A stretch of DNA of 64,000 nt, from contig JAEZCC010000029.1 in the NCBI GenBank assembly GCA_023412715.1, positions 6,039 to 70,038 of the forward strand, given 5' to 3'. Shown here in pieces: positions 15,703 to 25,223 of this stretch; position 1 is the stretch's first letter; each line of letters opens with the position of its first letter. Source of the stretch: Bacillota bacterium. Lineage in GTDB: Bacteria; Bacillota; Clostridia; Oscillospirales; Acutalibacteraceae. The translations under genes and the position numbers were made by a program. Below the pieces are notes generated by a model. That model was given only the letters and a program-made list of their open reading frames with translations, was not told where the DNA came from and made no database searches.

Positions 15703-18255
15703 ATGACAGAACAGAAAAACACACCGTCGTTTTCCGGCCTTACGTCCGGGCAGGCAAAAGAACTGCAGGCGGAATTCGGAAAAAACGAGCTGGCGCCGCA
15801 GAAAAAATCAAGCGTTTTCCGCGAGATCCTGAAGGCCCTTGCCGAACCGATGTTTCTGCTGCTGCTCGTCGCGGCGGTCATCTATTTTCTTTTGGGCGAA
15901 CCGCGCGACGGCGCCGTCATGCTGGTCTTTGTGCTCGGCGTCATCGGCATCGACGTGATGCAGGAGTGGCGGACGGACAAAACGCTCGAGGCCCTGAAAG
16001 ACCTTTCCGCGCCGCATGTCCGGGTGATACGGGACGGCGAAGAAAAGACAATCAACAGCGCGGATCTGGTGCCGGGCGACCTGATGCTGCTGTTCGAGGG
16101 CGTCAAGATTCCGGCCGACGGGAAAGTCGTGCGGGCAAACGACCTTTGCGTCGACGAATCCTCCCTGACCGGCGAGGCCGAAGGCGTCTGGAAATCCGCC
16201 GCCGGCTCCGCGGGGCCGGAAGAACAGGACCTGTGGCGGCGCGACACCTGTTATGCCGGCACGATGGTTTTGGAGGGCAGCGCGGCGGTCCGCGTCGAAA
16301 GAATCGGACCGGCGACCGAATACGGCAAAATCGGCGCGAACGTGGCGAACGCGCCGGAAAACCCAACGCCGCTGCAGAGGCAGACCGGCAAACTGGTCCG
16401 GCTCTGCGCGATCATTGCCGCCGTGCTGTTCGTGCTGGTCGGCTGTGCGACCTGGCTGAACATCCCCGACCATTCTTTCCGGGACCGGCTGATCGAGAGC
16501 ATCCTCTCCGGCGTCACGCTGGCCATGGCGATGATTCCGGAGGAGTTCCCGGTCATCCTCACGGTGTTCCTTTCCATGGGTGCCTGGCGGCTTGCCAGAA
16601 AGCAGTCTCTGGTGCGGAAGCTCCCCGCGGTGGAAACGCTCGGCGCGGTTTCCGTCCTTTGCGTGGATAAGACCGGCACAATCACAAAGAACAAAATGAC
16701 CGTCCGCGAGACATGGGCGGCGGACGGCGACGAACGCCGGCTTTGCGCGGTCATGGGCATGGCGTGTGAAACCGAGGCCTACGACCCGATGGAAAAGGCG
16801 ATGCTTGCCCATTGCGAGAGCCTCGGAATCACGCGCGGGCAGCTGTTCTCCGGCGAGCTTGTCACGGAATACCCGTTCACCAACGAGGCCAAAATGATGG
16901 GCCATGTCTGGGAAAGGGAAAGCGTCGTTCTTGTCGCGGCGAAGGGCTCGCCGGAAAAGATCCTGCGCCTCTGCACGCTGACGGACGAGGAAAAGGACGC
17001 CGTACAGACGCGCCTCGACGAAATGTCCCGGAAAGGCCTGCGGGTGATTGCCGTAGGCCGGATGGATCTGGCGCCCGGCATCGGCATCCCGAAGACGCTG
17101 CCGGACTGCGAATTGCGGCTGTGCGGCCTGGTCGGCCTTGCCGATCCCCCGAGGGAATCGGTCAAGGAGGACATCCGGCGCTGCACGCGCGCCGGCGTCC
17201 GCGTCGTGATGATTACGGGCGACAGCGGCACGACCGCGAGCTCCATCGCGGGGCTGGTCGGCATCCCGGACTGCGACAAAATCATCACCGGCGACGAGCT
17301 GGATCGGATGACCGACGGGGAGCTCCGCGAAAAGGTGCGGGGCGTCAGCATCTTTTCCCGCGTGGTGCCGGAGCATAAGATGCGGATCGTCAAAGCCTTC
17401 CGGGAAAACGGCGAGGTCGTCGCCATGACGGGCGACGGAGTCAACGACGCGCCCGCGCTCAAATACGCCGACATCGGCATCGCCATGGGCAAGCGCGGCT
17501 CTGAGGTTTCGCGCGAAGCCGCGGACCTGATTCTTTTGGACGACAATTTTTCGACCATTGTGGAGACCATCCGCGACGGCAGGCGGATTTATGACAACAT
17601 CAGAAGGGCCGTGGGGTACGTCTTCACCATCCACATCCCGATTGCGTTCGCGTCCCTGCTGGCCCCCCTGCTCAAAATCAGCCCGGCCAGCCTGATGCTC
17701 CTGCCGCTCCACGTGGTACTGCTGGAGCTCATCATAGACCCGACCTGCTCGATTGTCCTGGAGCGCCAGCCGGCGGAGCGCGACATCATGGCGCGTGCGC
17801 CGCGCGACCCCAACGGAAAAATCATCGACGCCCCGGGCCTTGTCAAAAGCCTGCTGCAGGGCTTTGTCATCTTCGCGGCCTCTTTCGGCACCTATTTTGC
17901 CGCTTTGCAGGGGAATCCCCAAAGCGGCGCGCCGGCCGCGCGCGCAATGGGCCTTGCCGTCATCTTCCTCTGCAACCTTCTGCTGGTGCAGGTCAACGGC
18001 TCGGACACCGATTTCGCCTTTCAGTCGCTGAAACGCCTGATGAAGGACCGGGTCCTGCGGGCCATCGCGGCCGGGACGATCCTGGGCCTTCTTCTGATTT
18101 TGTATACGCCTCTCTCCGGATTTTTAAAGCTCGCGCCCTTGAGCGGCGTACAGCTTTTGATTGTGACCGGCGTCTCTCTTGCGGCCGTCCTGTGGTATGA
18201 GCTTGTCAAGCTTGCGAGGAAGCTGCCGATCGCACGAAAAAAATCACGGCGTTAA
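15703..18255 (+). CDS. Metal-exporting P-type ATPase under NiCo riboswitch control
   Basis: This 850-residue pump has TGEA in place of TGES, the phosphorylation motif DKTGTIT, TGDS and TGDGVNDAPALK, and an M4 motif PEEFPV instead of PEGLP. It carries an N-terminal cation-ATPase domain, about ten membrane segments and the full C-terminal ATPase domain, resembling P2-type Ca2+ pumps more than CPx heavy-metal pumps (no CPC motif, no N-terminal HMA domain). The riboswitch indicates export of a transition metal (Ni2+, Co2+ or Fe2+), so the PEEFPV group is the interesting point. CAGGGAGG precedes the ATG. Confidence 0.88.
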   Translation: MTEQKNTPSFSGLTSGQAKELQAEFGKNELAPQKKSSVFREILKALAEPMFLLLLVAAVIYFLLGEPRDGAVMLVFVLGVIGIDVMQEWRTDKTLEALKDLSAPHVRVIRDGEEKTINSADLVPGDLMLLFEGVKIPADGKVVRANDLCVDESSLTGEAEGVWKSAAGSAGPEEQDLWRRDTCYAGTMVLEGSAAVRVERIGPATEYGKIGANVANAPENPTPLQRQTGKLVRLCAIIAAVLFVLVGCATWLNIPDHSFRDRLIESILSGVTLAMAMIPEEFPVILTVFLSMGAWRLARKQSLVRKLPAVETLGAVSVLCVDKTGTITKNKMTVRETWAADGDERRLCAVMGMACETEAYDPMEKAMLAHCESLGITRGQLFSGELVTEYPFTNEAKMMGHVWERESVVLVAAKGSPEKILRLCTLTDEEKDAVQTRLDEMSRKGLRVIAVGRMDLAPGIGIPKTLPDCELRLCGLVGLADPPRESVKEDIRRCTRAGVRVVMITGDSGTTASSIAGLVGIPDCDKIITGDELDRMTDGELREKVRGVSIFSRVVPEHKMRIVKAFRENGEVVAMTGDGVNDAPALKYADIGIAMGKRGSEVSREAADLILLDDNFSTIVETIRDGRRIYDNIRRAVGYVFTIHIPIAFASLLAPLLKISPASLMLLPLHVVLLELIIDPTCSIVLERQPAERDIMARAPRDPNGKIIDAPGLVKSLLQGFVIFAASFGTYFAALQGNPQSGAPAARAMGLAVIFLCNLLLVQVNGSDTDFAFQSLKRLMKDRVLRAIAAGTILGLLLILYTPLSGFLKLAPLSGVQLLIVTGVSLAAVLWYELVKLARKLPIARKKSRR

Positions 18256-18550
18256 AACATTTCATTCTAAGATCGGTTCGTTTGGAAAAGCCTGTCTCAT
18301 GTTCCGCTCATTCTGAGGCGTATGGGCAGACGGAAAGTGATCGGCTGCCTAGCTGAATCCGGCCGCGGGTATGGGATCTTCACGATCCCGAGCGCCAGGA
18401 TCATCCAGGGCAAAGCGATCGCTTCCAGCATCGGCGGGCATACGCTCGAAACGGTCAGCAAGCGAAAAATTTCTGAAAATCCTTCTAATATCGATCTGCC
18501 GCCTATTGCTATGGGCTCTCTGCCTGCAAACCTCGGGCAATGCCCGGAAG

Positions 18551-18578
18551 GCCGACCTGAAAAACAGGCCGGCTTTTT
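18551..18578 (+). terminator. Terminator between the ATPase and the ChrB-like gene
   Basis: GCCGACCTG-AAAAA-CAGGCCGGC (one mismatch) is followed by T5. No gene is seen in the 295 bases between the ATPase stop and this hairpin. Confidence 0.75.
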
Positions 18579-18591
18579 GCTTTTTGATCTT

Positions 18592-18638
18592 GTAACCAGT
18601 ATTACTATATGATATATTCTCTATGTAACCGGTATTAC
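18592..18638 (+). promoter_or_regulatory. Duplicated operator-like element
   Basis: GTAACCAGTATTAC (18592-18605) and GTAACCGGTATTAC (18625-18638) differ at one base; starts are 33 bp apart, about three helical turns. Each is a near-palindrome, and the AT-rich stretch between them could hold the promoter. The ChrB-like start is 17 bases downstream of the second copy. Confidence 0.65.
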
Positions 18639-18655
18639 ATCAGGGGATGATTTTT

Positions 18656-19207
18656 ATGGATCGGAACGACTGGGTCGTTATCAACTATACGCTGCCGCGA
18701 GAGCCTTCAAGGGCCCGCGTCTCTTTATGGCGCAGGCTGAAAAAAATAGGCGCGATCAATATGCAGCAGTCGATGTGGATCCTGCCCTTTACGGAAGAGA
18801 ACTTCGGCCTGCTGAACAGCGTGAAAAGCGAGGTCGTTCAAAACAACGGCGAGGCGTTCGTCATGAAATCGACTGTGGATGAAGACGGACAAAAAAATAT
18901 CATCGAGCGGTTCAACTCGGCGAGAAACGAGGAATATGGGGAACTTCTTGAGCAGTGTGAGGATTTTTTCAAGGAGCTCGAAAAGGAGACCTCCCGAAAA
19001 AATTTCACGTTTGCAGAAATCGAAGAGAACGAAGAAGAGCTTGATAAATTAAAGCAATGGTACGCGAAAATAGAGACAAGGGATACTTTCGGGGCGTCTT
19101 TACGGGAAACTTCGAAGGCGACGCTTTCAAAATGTGCCGGGGCGCTTGAAAAATTCTGCGATACGGTATACGAGTTTACCGACAGAGCGCAGAGGGATAA
19201 AACGTGA
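18656..19207 (+). CDS. ChrB-like (chromate-resistance-type) regulator
   Basis: The 183-residue product begins WVVINYTLPREPSRARVSLWRRLKKIGAI and contains MQQSMWILP, which match the N-terminal domain of ChrB, a PaaX-like module used in chromate-sensing repressors. The C-terminal half is acidic and coiled-coil-like, and the C-terminal ChrB enzyme-like domain seems to be missing. The start at 18656 has AGGGG 9 bases upstream. Its stop overlaps the MFS start (GTGA), so the two are translated together. It probably binds the duplicated element at 18592-18638 and controls the transporter; the signal is unknown. Confidence 0.7.
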   Translation: MDRNDWVVINYTLPREPSRARVSLWRRLKKIGAINMQQSMWILPFTEENFGLLNSVKSEVVQNNGEAFVMKSTVDEDGQKNIIERFNSARNEEYGELLEQCEDFFKELEKETSRKNFTFAEIEENEEELDKLKQWYAKIETRDTFGASLRETSKATLSKCAGALEKFCDTVYEFTDRAQRDKT

Positions 19208-20757
19208 AAAAGAAAGTGATCCTGTCCAATATCGTCTTGCTCGGGCTGGTCAGTCTTTTCGTCGATATGAGCACCGAAATGGTTTATCCTCTGCTCCCTC
19301 TCTTTCTGACAGCCACGCTTGGGGCGTCGCCCGCCATTGTGGGAATCATAGAGGGAATTGCCGAGAGCATCGCTTCGCTTCTCAAGGTGTTCAGCGGCTA
19401 CATCGGCGATGTATACCACAATAAAAAGCGCCTCGCCTTTGCAGGCTATTCCGCGTCGGTGCTTTACAAGCTGTTTCTACTCCTGGCAACCTCCTGGCCC
19501 GGCGTTTTGGCCGCAAGAGTAATCGACCGCACGGGAAAGGGCCTCCGCACCGCCCCGCGTGACGCGCTTGTAGCGCAGTCGAGCGAACGGGAAAAGCTCG
19601 GCGGGTCGTTCGGCCTGCATAAAATGCTGGATATGGCCGGCTCCTCGCTTGGCGCGCTGTCTGCTTATATTTTCATTGCGACCAGCTTCGGGTTCCACAA
19701 GGCATTCCTGTTTTCTACAATTCCCGCGGTCATTGGAATTCTGATTCTTGGTTTTGTCAGGGAAGACAAAACCAGGGACACCGCATCTGAAAAGCTTACG
19801 CTGAAAGGACTGAAGCTGGACGGAAAGCTGAAGCTGTATCTCGCCGTCATCTTTGTCTTCTGCCTGGGGAATTCATCGAACACGTTTTTACTCCTGAAAG
19901 CGCAGGAAAGAGGTTTTTCGGCCTCGCAGGTCATGCTGCTGTATCTGATTTTCAATATCGCCGCATCCGTCCTGGCCATTCCGTCAGGCAGGCTTTCCGA
20001 CCGATTCGGAAGAAGCAGGATCCTTGTGCCGGGATACCTGCTCTACGGTCTTGTCTATTTTGGATTTGCGCTTTTGTCCGCGAAGCCGGCCGTCCCGCTC
20101 CTGTTCTTCGCATATGGCGCATACACCGCGTTCATCAGCGGCGCGGAAAGGGCATTTATCGCGGAGAACGCGCCCGCAGGATTGAAAGGGACCGTGCTCG
20201 GAATTTACGGCATGCTGCAAGGGATTGGGCTGCTGCTGTCGTCCATCATCGCCGGATTCCTGTGGAATAAAATCAACTCCGACGCCCCGTTCCTGTTCGG
20301 CGGCGTTCTGGGGATTGCTTCGGCTATCATGATTGCAGTAATTCTTGGCGGTGGGACGGGAAAGAAAAGGCCGTTATATGATATGGAAATAACGATTCGG
20401 GCCAAAGCCAAGGAATTGAAAAATAAAGTATCCGCCTTATTCCTTGCATATAAGCGCAAAGACACACCGCTCGGGGCGAAGATTGTAGCAGCGATGGCCG
20501 CCGGCTATGCCTTATCGCCGATTGATCTCATCCCGGATTTTATCCCAGTTCTCGGCTATCTTGACGATATGCTTATTCTTCCTCTTTTCATTGCTTTGGC
20601 GATTAAGCTCATTCCAGACAATATTATGGAGGAGTGTCTTGAACAGGCAAAAGACATGCGGTCGGACGGCAGGCCCCGCAAATGGCGTCATGCGATACCG
20701 ATCATCTGCTTATGGATACTTGTCGTAATAATCATTGTATATCACATCATTCATTAG
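19204..20757 (+). CDS. MFS transporter fused to a DUF1232 (YkvA-like) domain
   Basis: Residues 1-390 form a 12-segment MFS transporter with GYIGDVYHNKK as motif A and an RTGKGLRTAPRDALVA loop typical of a Clostridia/Bacteroidota efflux group. Residues about 420-480 (GAKIVAAMAAGYALSPIDLIPDFIPVLGYLDDMLILP) form a DUF1232 domain, a membrane-associated module usually found as a small separate protein, and a final membrane helix follows. Start is GTG overlapping the ChrB-like stop. The whole is 517 residues, about 120 longer than a plain MFS protein. Export of an oxyanion is a guess from the ChrB neighbour. Confidence 0.82.
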   Translation: MKKKVILSNIVLLGLVSLFVDMSTEMVYPLLPLFLTATLGASPAIVGIIEGIAESIASLLKVFSGYIGDVYHNKKRLAFAGYSASVLYKLFLLLATSWPGVLAARVIDRTGKGLRTAPRDALVAQSSEREKLGGSFGLHKMLDMAGSSLGALSAYIFIATSFGFHKAFLFSTIPAVIGILILGFVREDKTRDTASEKLTLKGLKLDGKLKLYLAVIFVFCLGNSSNTFLLLKAQERGFSASQVMLLYLIFNIAASVLAIPSGRLSDRFGRSRILVPGYLLYGLVYFGFALLSAKPAVPLLFFAYGAYTAFISGAERAFIAENAPAGLKGTVLGIYGMLQGIGLLLSSIIAGFLWNKINSDAPFLFGGVLGIASAIMIAVILGGGTGKKRPLYDMEITIRAKAKELKNKVSALFLAYKRKDTPLGAKIVAAMAAGYALSPIDLIPDFIPVLGYLDDMLILPLFIALAIKLIPDNIMEECLEQAKDMRSDGRPRKWRHAIPIICLWILVVIIIVYHIIH

Positions 20758-20901
20758 TTGCTGCGTGGGAGCTGTCATGGGAGCATGCCCGTCGGGACAA
20801 TGGAACGGCATTCCGGGAATCGCTTCGGCCGCCATGATAAGAACCATACTGATGGGGAACCATAGCGCCAAAGGTTCAAAAACAACATCGGGGCGACGGG
20901 A

Positions 20902-22389
20902 ATGAGGCCTAAGAGGGTTCTGAAAATCATTGTACTTGCATTGTTTCTTTGCCTTGCGGCAAGCGCGGGCCTCTTTCTGTATAACTCCTGTCACGCTTAC
21001 AGGATCAACGCCGGCCTTACCTCGCTCCCGCTCAACTATAACCCGGACGATTCTTCCTCTTCCTATTCCTGGAACGGAGTCGATGTCACCGCATACGGCG
21101 GCTTTGTAAAAGGGATACAAAGTGACAGCGGCGGGAACCGGCTCGTAATAAGGGCCCTGTCCCCCCTGCCTGCCGTTGAGGTAAAAGCGGCGGATGCACC
21201 GGCCCGGCATGTGAGGATTTCCATTGAAAATATCAATCCGGGCTTCTATTCCTCAAGCATTGATAAAAGTTTCAGGCCCGCCAGAATCACGGTCAACACA
21301 TTGGAGTTTTCAATGGATTTAAAGGCGGGAGAGACAAGGCGGATCGCTCCTGTTCAGCCAGGCAAAACTGCGGACGACAACTACGTCATCCTCGGCGACA
21401 GCAGGGACGGCTATGAAACCTTTGGGAAGATCATCGAGCAGGTAAATGCGCTGAATCCTGTTTTTGTGATCGACAACGGCGATCTTGTTTTCAGCGGAAA
21501 GCCCAGTCAATACAAAATTTTTAATGAGATGACGTCGGAGCTCTCAACGGCTCTGTGCACGATGCTGGGAAACCACGATATCCGCGGGGACGGACGCCAG
21601 ACCTATCGGAAGCTCTATGGACCGGAGTATTACTCCTTTGATTTCGGCGGCAATCATTTCGCGTTCCTCGACAGCTCGCGCGGCTATGCCGAAAAACAGG
21701 CGATCCCGGATGCACAATACGCCTGGCTCGAAAGGGATCTTCAAAAAGCGCAGGGGAAACGGATTTACGTCATATCCCACGTGCCGCCGACAGATCCGAG
21801 AAACGGTGTGAAGCCGAATGAAGTTCAGGCTTATACCGATCAGGTCAAAATGGAGGGCGGCTTCGTCGAGCAGAAGCTGGAAGCCTACAGCGAAGACGAA
21901 AGCATCGACCACGGGTTTCAGACCAAGCAGGAAGCCGAACGGTTTGAAAACCTCATGACGAAATACAAGGTCAATACCATTTATCTGTCCCATATCCACA
22001 GTTATTACGATTACACGAAAAACGGCGTCCGCTACGTCATCAGCGGGGGCGCCGGCGCGGAACTGATGACGCAGAACAGTTATTACCATTACCTGATCGC
22101 CAAAGCCGGGACGGCGGATACGCTGACGCTGATCCGGCTGCCTTCTCCGCCGAACCTTATCCTGCAAAGGTATGCGGCAACGGTCTCTCTTTTCGCAAAG
22201 GCCATGTATCGGGAAAATCGGGCGGCGGTGGTTTTATTTCTTGTGGGACTCGGGATGCTTGTGCTTTTTCTGCTCACTCTGCTGTTTTTAAGGCTGAGAA
22301 GCCGTCTTGCCGTTCTCTGGATCCTGATGAAAGATACCGGCAGATATATGGCGAAACGGCATAAAGAACTGCAGGCGAATAAGGACTGA
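20902..22389 (+). CDS. Membrane-anchored metallophosphoesterase
   Basis: This 495-residue protein has an N-terminal membrane anchor (residues 7-27), an extracytoplasmic beta-rich part to about 150, a calcineurin-like phosphoesterase domain with motifs GDSRDG, DNGDLVFSG, GNHD and SHIHSYYDY, and a C-terminal membrane helix (about 435-460) with a basic cytoplasmic tail. The dimetal ligands Asp, Asn and His are all present. It therefore faces the outside of the membrane and hydrolyses a phosphoester; the substrate is unknown. The ribosome site is weak (GACGGGA). It follows the MFS gene by 144 bases on the same strand. Confidence 0.82.
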   Translation: MRPKRVLKIIVLALFLCLAASAGLFLYNSCHAYRINAGLTSLPLNYNPDDSSSSYSWNGVDVTAYGGFVKGIQSDSGGNRLVIRALSPLPAVEVKAADAPARHVRISIENINPGFYSSSIDKSFRPARITVNTLEFSMDLKAGETRRIAPVQPGKTADDNYVILGDSRDGYETFGKIIEQVNALNPVFVIDNGDLVFSGKPSQYKIFNEMTSELSTALCTMLGNHDIRGDGRQTYRKLYGPEYYSFDFGGNHFAFLDSSRGYAEKQAIPDAQYAWLERDLQKAQGKRIYVISHVPPTDPRNGVKPNEVQAYTDQVKMEGGFVEQKLEAYSEDESIDHGFQTKQEAERFENLMTKYKVNTIYLSHIHSYYDYTKNGVRYVISGGAGAELMTQNSYYHYLIAKAGTADTLTLIRLPSPPNLILQRYAATVSLFAKAMYRENRAAVVLFLVGLGMLVLFLLTLLFLRLRSRLAVLWILMKDTGRYMAKRHKELQANKD

Positions 22390-22551
22390 ATCGGTTTCTT
22401 TACCGGATGACGGGAATAAGGCTCCCGCATGTTTCCGCACCACGTTTTGTTCGCTCGGCGGAGCGCGGTCAGGCCTTTCGCAATGATATGTTAATTTTTC
22501 GCTGAACAGCGGCCTGATGGTCTACTTCCCCGGCTATGGCTTAAAAGCGTC

Positions 22552-22600
22552 AAAAATCCGAACCTTTTTCCGACTGAAAAAGGTTCGGATTTTTTGTGTC
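22552..22600 (+). terminator. Strong intrinsic terminator
   Basis: Nineteen-base perfect arms (22552-22570, 22576-22594) over a CGACT loop, with T-rich flank on the right and A5 on the left, end the metallophosphoesterase transcript. Confidence 0.9.
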
Positions 22601-22727
22601 TGGCGCCGGACGGAATTCGGCCGTCAATATTAACGACGCAGAATTTGCTGTCGTGCAAAGCAAAGCCGTCGGTTTTCCATTGCTTATGGTATTTCCAACA
22701 CTGTTTTACAGCGGGTTGGAAATCATG

Positions 22728-22772
22728 TTGACATTTTGGCGCCCGGTGACTATATTGATGATATTGAATATA
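22728..22772 (+). promoter_or_regulatory. Promoter and dyad for the GntR/ABC operon
   Basis: TTGACA (22728-22733), 17-bp spacer and TATATT (22751-22756). The -10 forms one arm of a dyad TATATT-N10-AATATA (22751-22772), a likely site for the GntR protein encoded downstream. Confidence 0.8.
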
Positions 22773-22813
22773 ATCAGTATGATGTTTCATGCTTATGCCA
22801 AGGTGACTGATAT

Positions 22814-23197
22814 TTGCGGATTATCATTACCAATACGTCCGGAAAACCGATTTATGAGCAGATAGAAGAACAGATCAAAGAGGCGATCCTCAGCGATGAG
22901 GTCAAAGAGGGGGATGCGCTGCCGTCTATCCGTCAGCTTGCAAGAGAGTTGAAAATCAGCGTCATTACCACGACGAGGGCATATACGGATTTAGAAAAAG
23001 AGGGCTTTATCGTGATTCAGCAAGGGAAAGGCTGCTTTGTCCTGCCCAGAAACAGCGCGCTTGTGCGGGAACAGCTGCTTTGCAGGATTGAAGAAGGCTT
23101 TGGGGCGGCGGTAAATGCCGGCCGGCTCGCGAAGTTGTCCCGGCGGGAATTGATGGATATGCTTAAATTTATCCTGGAGGAAAATCATTATGAATAA
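22814..23197 (+). CDS. GntR-family regulator, YtrA subgroup
   Basis: A 127-residue one-winged-helix repressor: N-terminal GntR domain (PIYEQIEEQIKEAIL...LPSIRQLARELKISVITTTRAYTDLEKEGFI) and a short helical tail with no ligand domain, which is the YtrA pattern. These normally repress an ABC transporter operon that follows. The start is taken as TTG at 22814, preceded by AAGGTGA. The stop overlaps the ABC ATPase start by eight bases. Its partner transporter is damaged, so the regulator may now have no intact target. Confidence 0.85.
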   Translation: MRIIITNTSGKPIYEQIEEQIKEAILSDEVKEGDALPSIRQLARELKISVITTTRAYTDLEKEGFIVIQQGKGCFVLPRNSALVREQLLCRIEEGFGAAVNAGRLAKLSRRELMDMLKFILEENHYE

Positions 23198-24036
23198 TGC
23201 GCTGGAAGTGCACGGCCTGCGTAAGGAATTCAAGGATTTTACTTTAAACGATATCTCTTTTTCCCTGCCCGTGGGGTACGTCATGGGCTTCGTCGGGCCG
23301 GAACGGCGCCGGTAAGACAACCACGATTCGTCTGATTCTCAATATGCTCGGCAGGGACGGCGGCGAGGTGAAGATGTTCGGCCTCGACAACATTCTGGAC
23401 GAACAAGAAGTCAAGCAGGACATCGCCGCCGTGTTTGATGAAACCTTTTTTGTCGACAGCTGGAAGGTGCGGGAGGTCGAAGCCGCCCTCAAAAGCTTTT
23501 ACAGCGGTTGGAACAGCGATTTGTACAGTCGGTATGTAAAAAGTTTTAACCTGCCCATGAACAAACAGGTGAAAGAATTGTCCCGCGGCATGAAAATGAA
23601 GCTGATGCTGGCGGTTGCGATGTCTCATGAAGCAAAGCTGCTGATTCTTGACGAACCGACGAGCGGCCTGGACCCGGTCGCCCGTGAGGAACTGCTGGAG
23701 ATATTGGGGGCGTATATCGAGGACGGGCAGAAGAGCATCCTTTTCTCGACCCATATCACCTCGGATTTGGAGAGGATCGCCGACTATATCACCCTGATCG
23801 ATCAGGGAAATATTTTTTATACCGGAACGAAGGACGATTTGCTGGAAAGCTTCCGCATCGTCAAAGGCGGCCCGGACGACCTGACGGATGAACTCCGGAA
23901 GAGAATCATCGGCCTGTCGGGGACCAGCACCGGATTTTCCAGGCTGACGCGGGTCCTGGAAAAAGAGCCCCTGCCAAGGGAGATCGTCACCGAACAGCCG
24001 ACGATCGACGGGATTTTACTTCCAACCCCGTCATAG
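23190..24036 (+). pseudogene. ABC transporter ATPase with a frameshift in Walker A
   Basis: Translation starts at ATG 23190 (GGAGG upstream) as MNNALEVHGLRKEF and reaches the Walker A loop, where one extra G near 23301 (GGGCCGGAACGGC) shifts the frame so that a TAA follows at once. Without it the text would read GPNGAGKTTTIR and continue with the downstream frame, including LSRGMKMKL, LILDEPTSGLD and the H-loop STHIT. The C-terminus ends PTIDGILLPTPS, which departs from family after TIDGI, as if joined to foreign sequence. No permease gene follows. Either a sequencing error or a recent inactivation explains the shift; the missing permease favours decay. Confidence 0.85.
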
Positions 24037-25170
24037 CGGCATTCGGGCCGTGCCTGGGGTTCCTCCTGCTGGCTTTTTCCTGCCTGCTGTCCTGTGCTCT
24101 TGTTGAGGGAAACCGTGCGGCGGGCCTGCCGGCGGAAGAGCCCGGAAAGCGTCTGTACTTCGCCGACAATCTGCGCACAGGGATGGTAATCCTCGTCGTG
24201 CTGCAGCACATTGCCCTCCTCTACAACACGCTGTATCTGTTTATGATGCTGAACTCGGCGTATTTCATGGGCCTGCTTTTCCTGCTCTCGGGGTATTTCA
24301 CGCCCGGGTCGTTCGAACGCAAGGGGTCCGGAACCTTCCTGAAGGACAGGCTGCTGCGGCTCGGCATCCCCACGCTCGTTTACGTCTTTCTGCTCAACCC
24401 CTTAACGGCCTGGGTGCAGAGCATAAGGAAGTCCTCGTCCCCGGGAAACAACCTGTTTGATCTGGGGCCGATGTGGTTCGCCGTGATGCTGCTCGTTTTC
24501 GACCTGGGCTACCTTGGATGGCGGGCAATGATGAAGAACAGGCCGCCGCGCCCGGAAGCAGAAAAAAAGCATCCTCATTGACTTTCCCTGCCGCGGGCGC
24601 CTTTATGCTGGCGCTGGCGGCGGTCACCTGCCTGCTTCGAATCGCAGTTCCGTATGGTTTGCCTGCACTCGATTTCCCGTCACCCGGCTATCTCCCGCAG
24701 TACCTGAGCTTTTTCCTGATCGGGATATTCGCCTCCCGGCGTGATTGGCTCCAGACTGTTTCCGGGTGGCTTGGGAAACTGGGCTTCGTTTTGGCCGTGC
24801 TTGCGTCTGTCATATTGCTCCCTGCGGCGCTTTTCGGCCTGAACAGCGCGTTCATCGGCTACGGCAGCTGGCAGTCGGCCGTCTTCGCGCTGTGGGACTC
24901 GATCTTCGCCGTGGGGATGGGCCTTGCGCTCATTACATTCTTCCGCCGATTCCTCAACGGTGGGAAGAAGCTCGGCCGGTTCCTCTCACAGCATTCCTTC
25001 ACCGTATACATCGTTCATGTGCCGGTTATCGCTTTTCTGGTGCTGGCGCTGTCCGGCCTGCAGGCGCAGCTGCTGCTGAAGTTCTGCCTGACGGCGGCCG
25101 CGGGCTTACCGCTCTGCTTCGGATAGCCTGGCTGATACGGAAGATACCGTACGCGAAGAAAATATTATGA
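24037..25170 (+). pseudogene. Acyltransferase-3 family membrane protein, broken by frameshifts
   Basis: The first part (YFADNLRTGMVILVVLQHIALLYN, then LSGYFTPGSFERKG and GIPTLVYVFLLNP) is typical of acyltransferase family 3 membrane enzymes. At an A7 run near 24567 the frame shifts and coding continues as FPAAGAFMLALAAVTCLL through SQHSFTVYIVHVPVIAFLVL to about 25124, where a missing base before ATAGCC produces an early stop; the true end would be IRKIPYAKKIL at 25170. About 45 codons before the domain (FGPCLGFLLLAFSCLLS) open into the same frame from the ABC gene without a start. The enzyme cannot be made intact. Confidence 0.82.
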
Positions 25171-25223
25171 AGGGGCCGACGAGAAAGAAAATGCCGCCAC
25201 AGAAAAATAAGCCTCTGATCTTT

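Noticed and set aside
15808..17922. 704-codon open frame antisense to the P-type ATPase
   Set aside because: It is the mirror of GC-rich codons in a gene with all P-type motifs; the antisense text is low-complexity and has no ribosome site or domain.
20806..20870. Similarity of the gap before the metallophosphoesterase to the end of the MFS membrane region (IPGIASAAMI versus LGIASAIMI)
   Set aside because: About 26 of 42 bases match, which is too weak and short to claim a duplicated MFS relic without a search.
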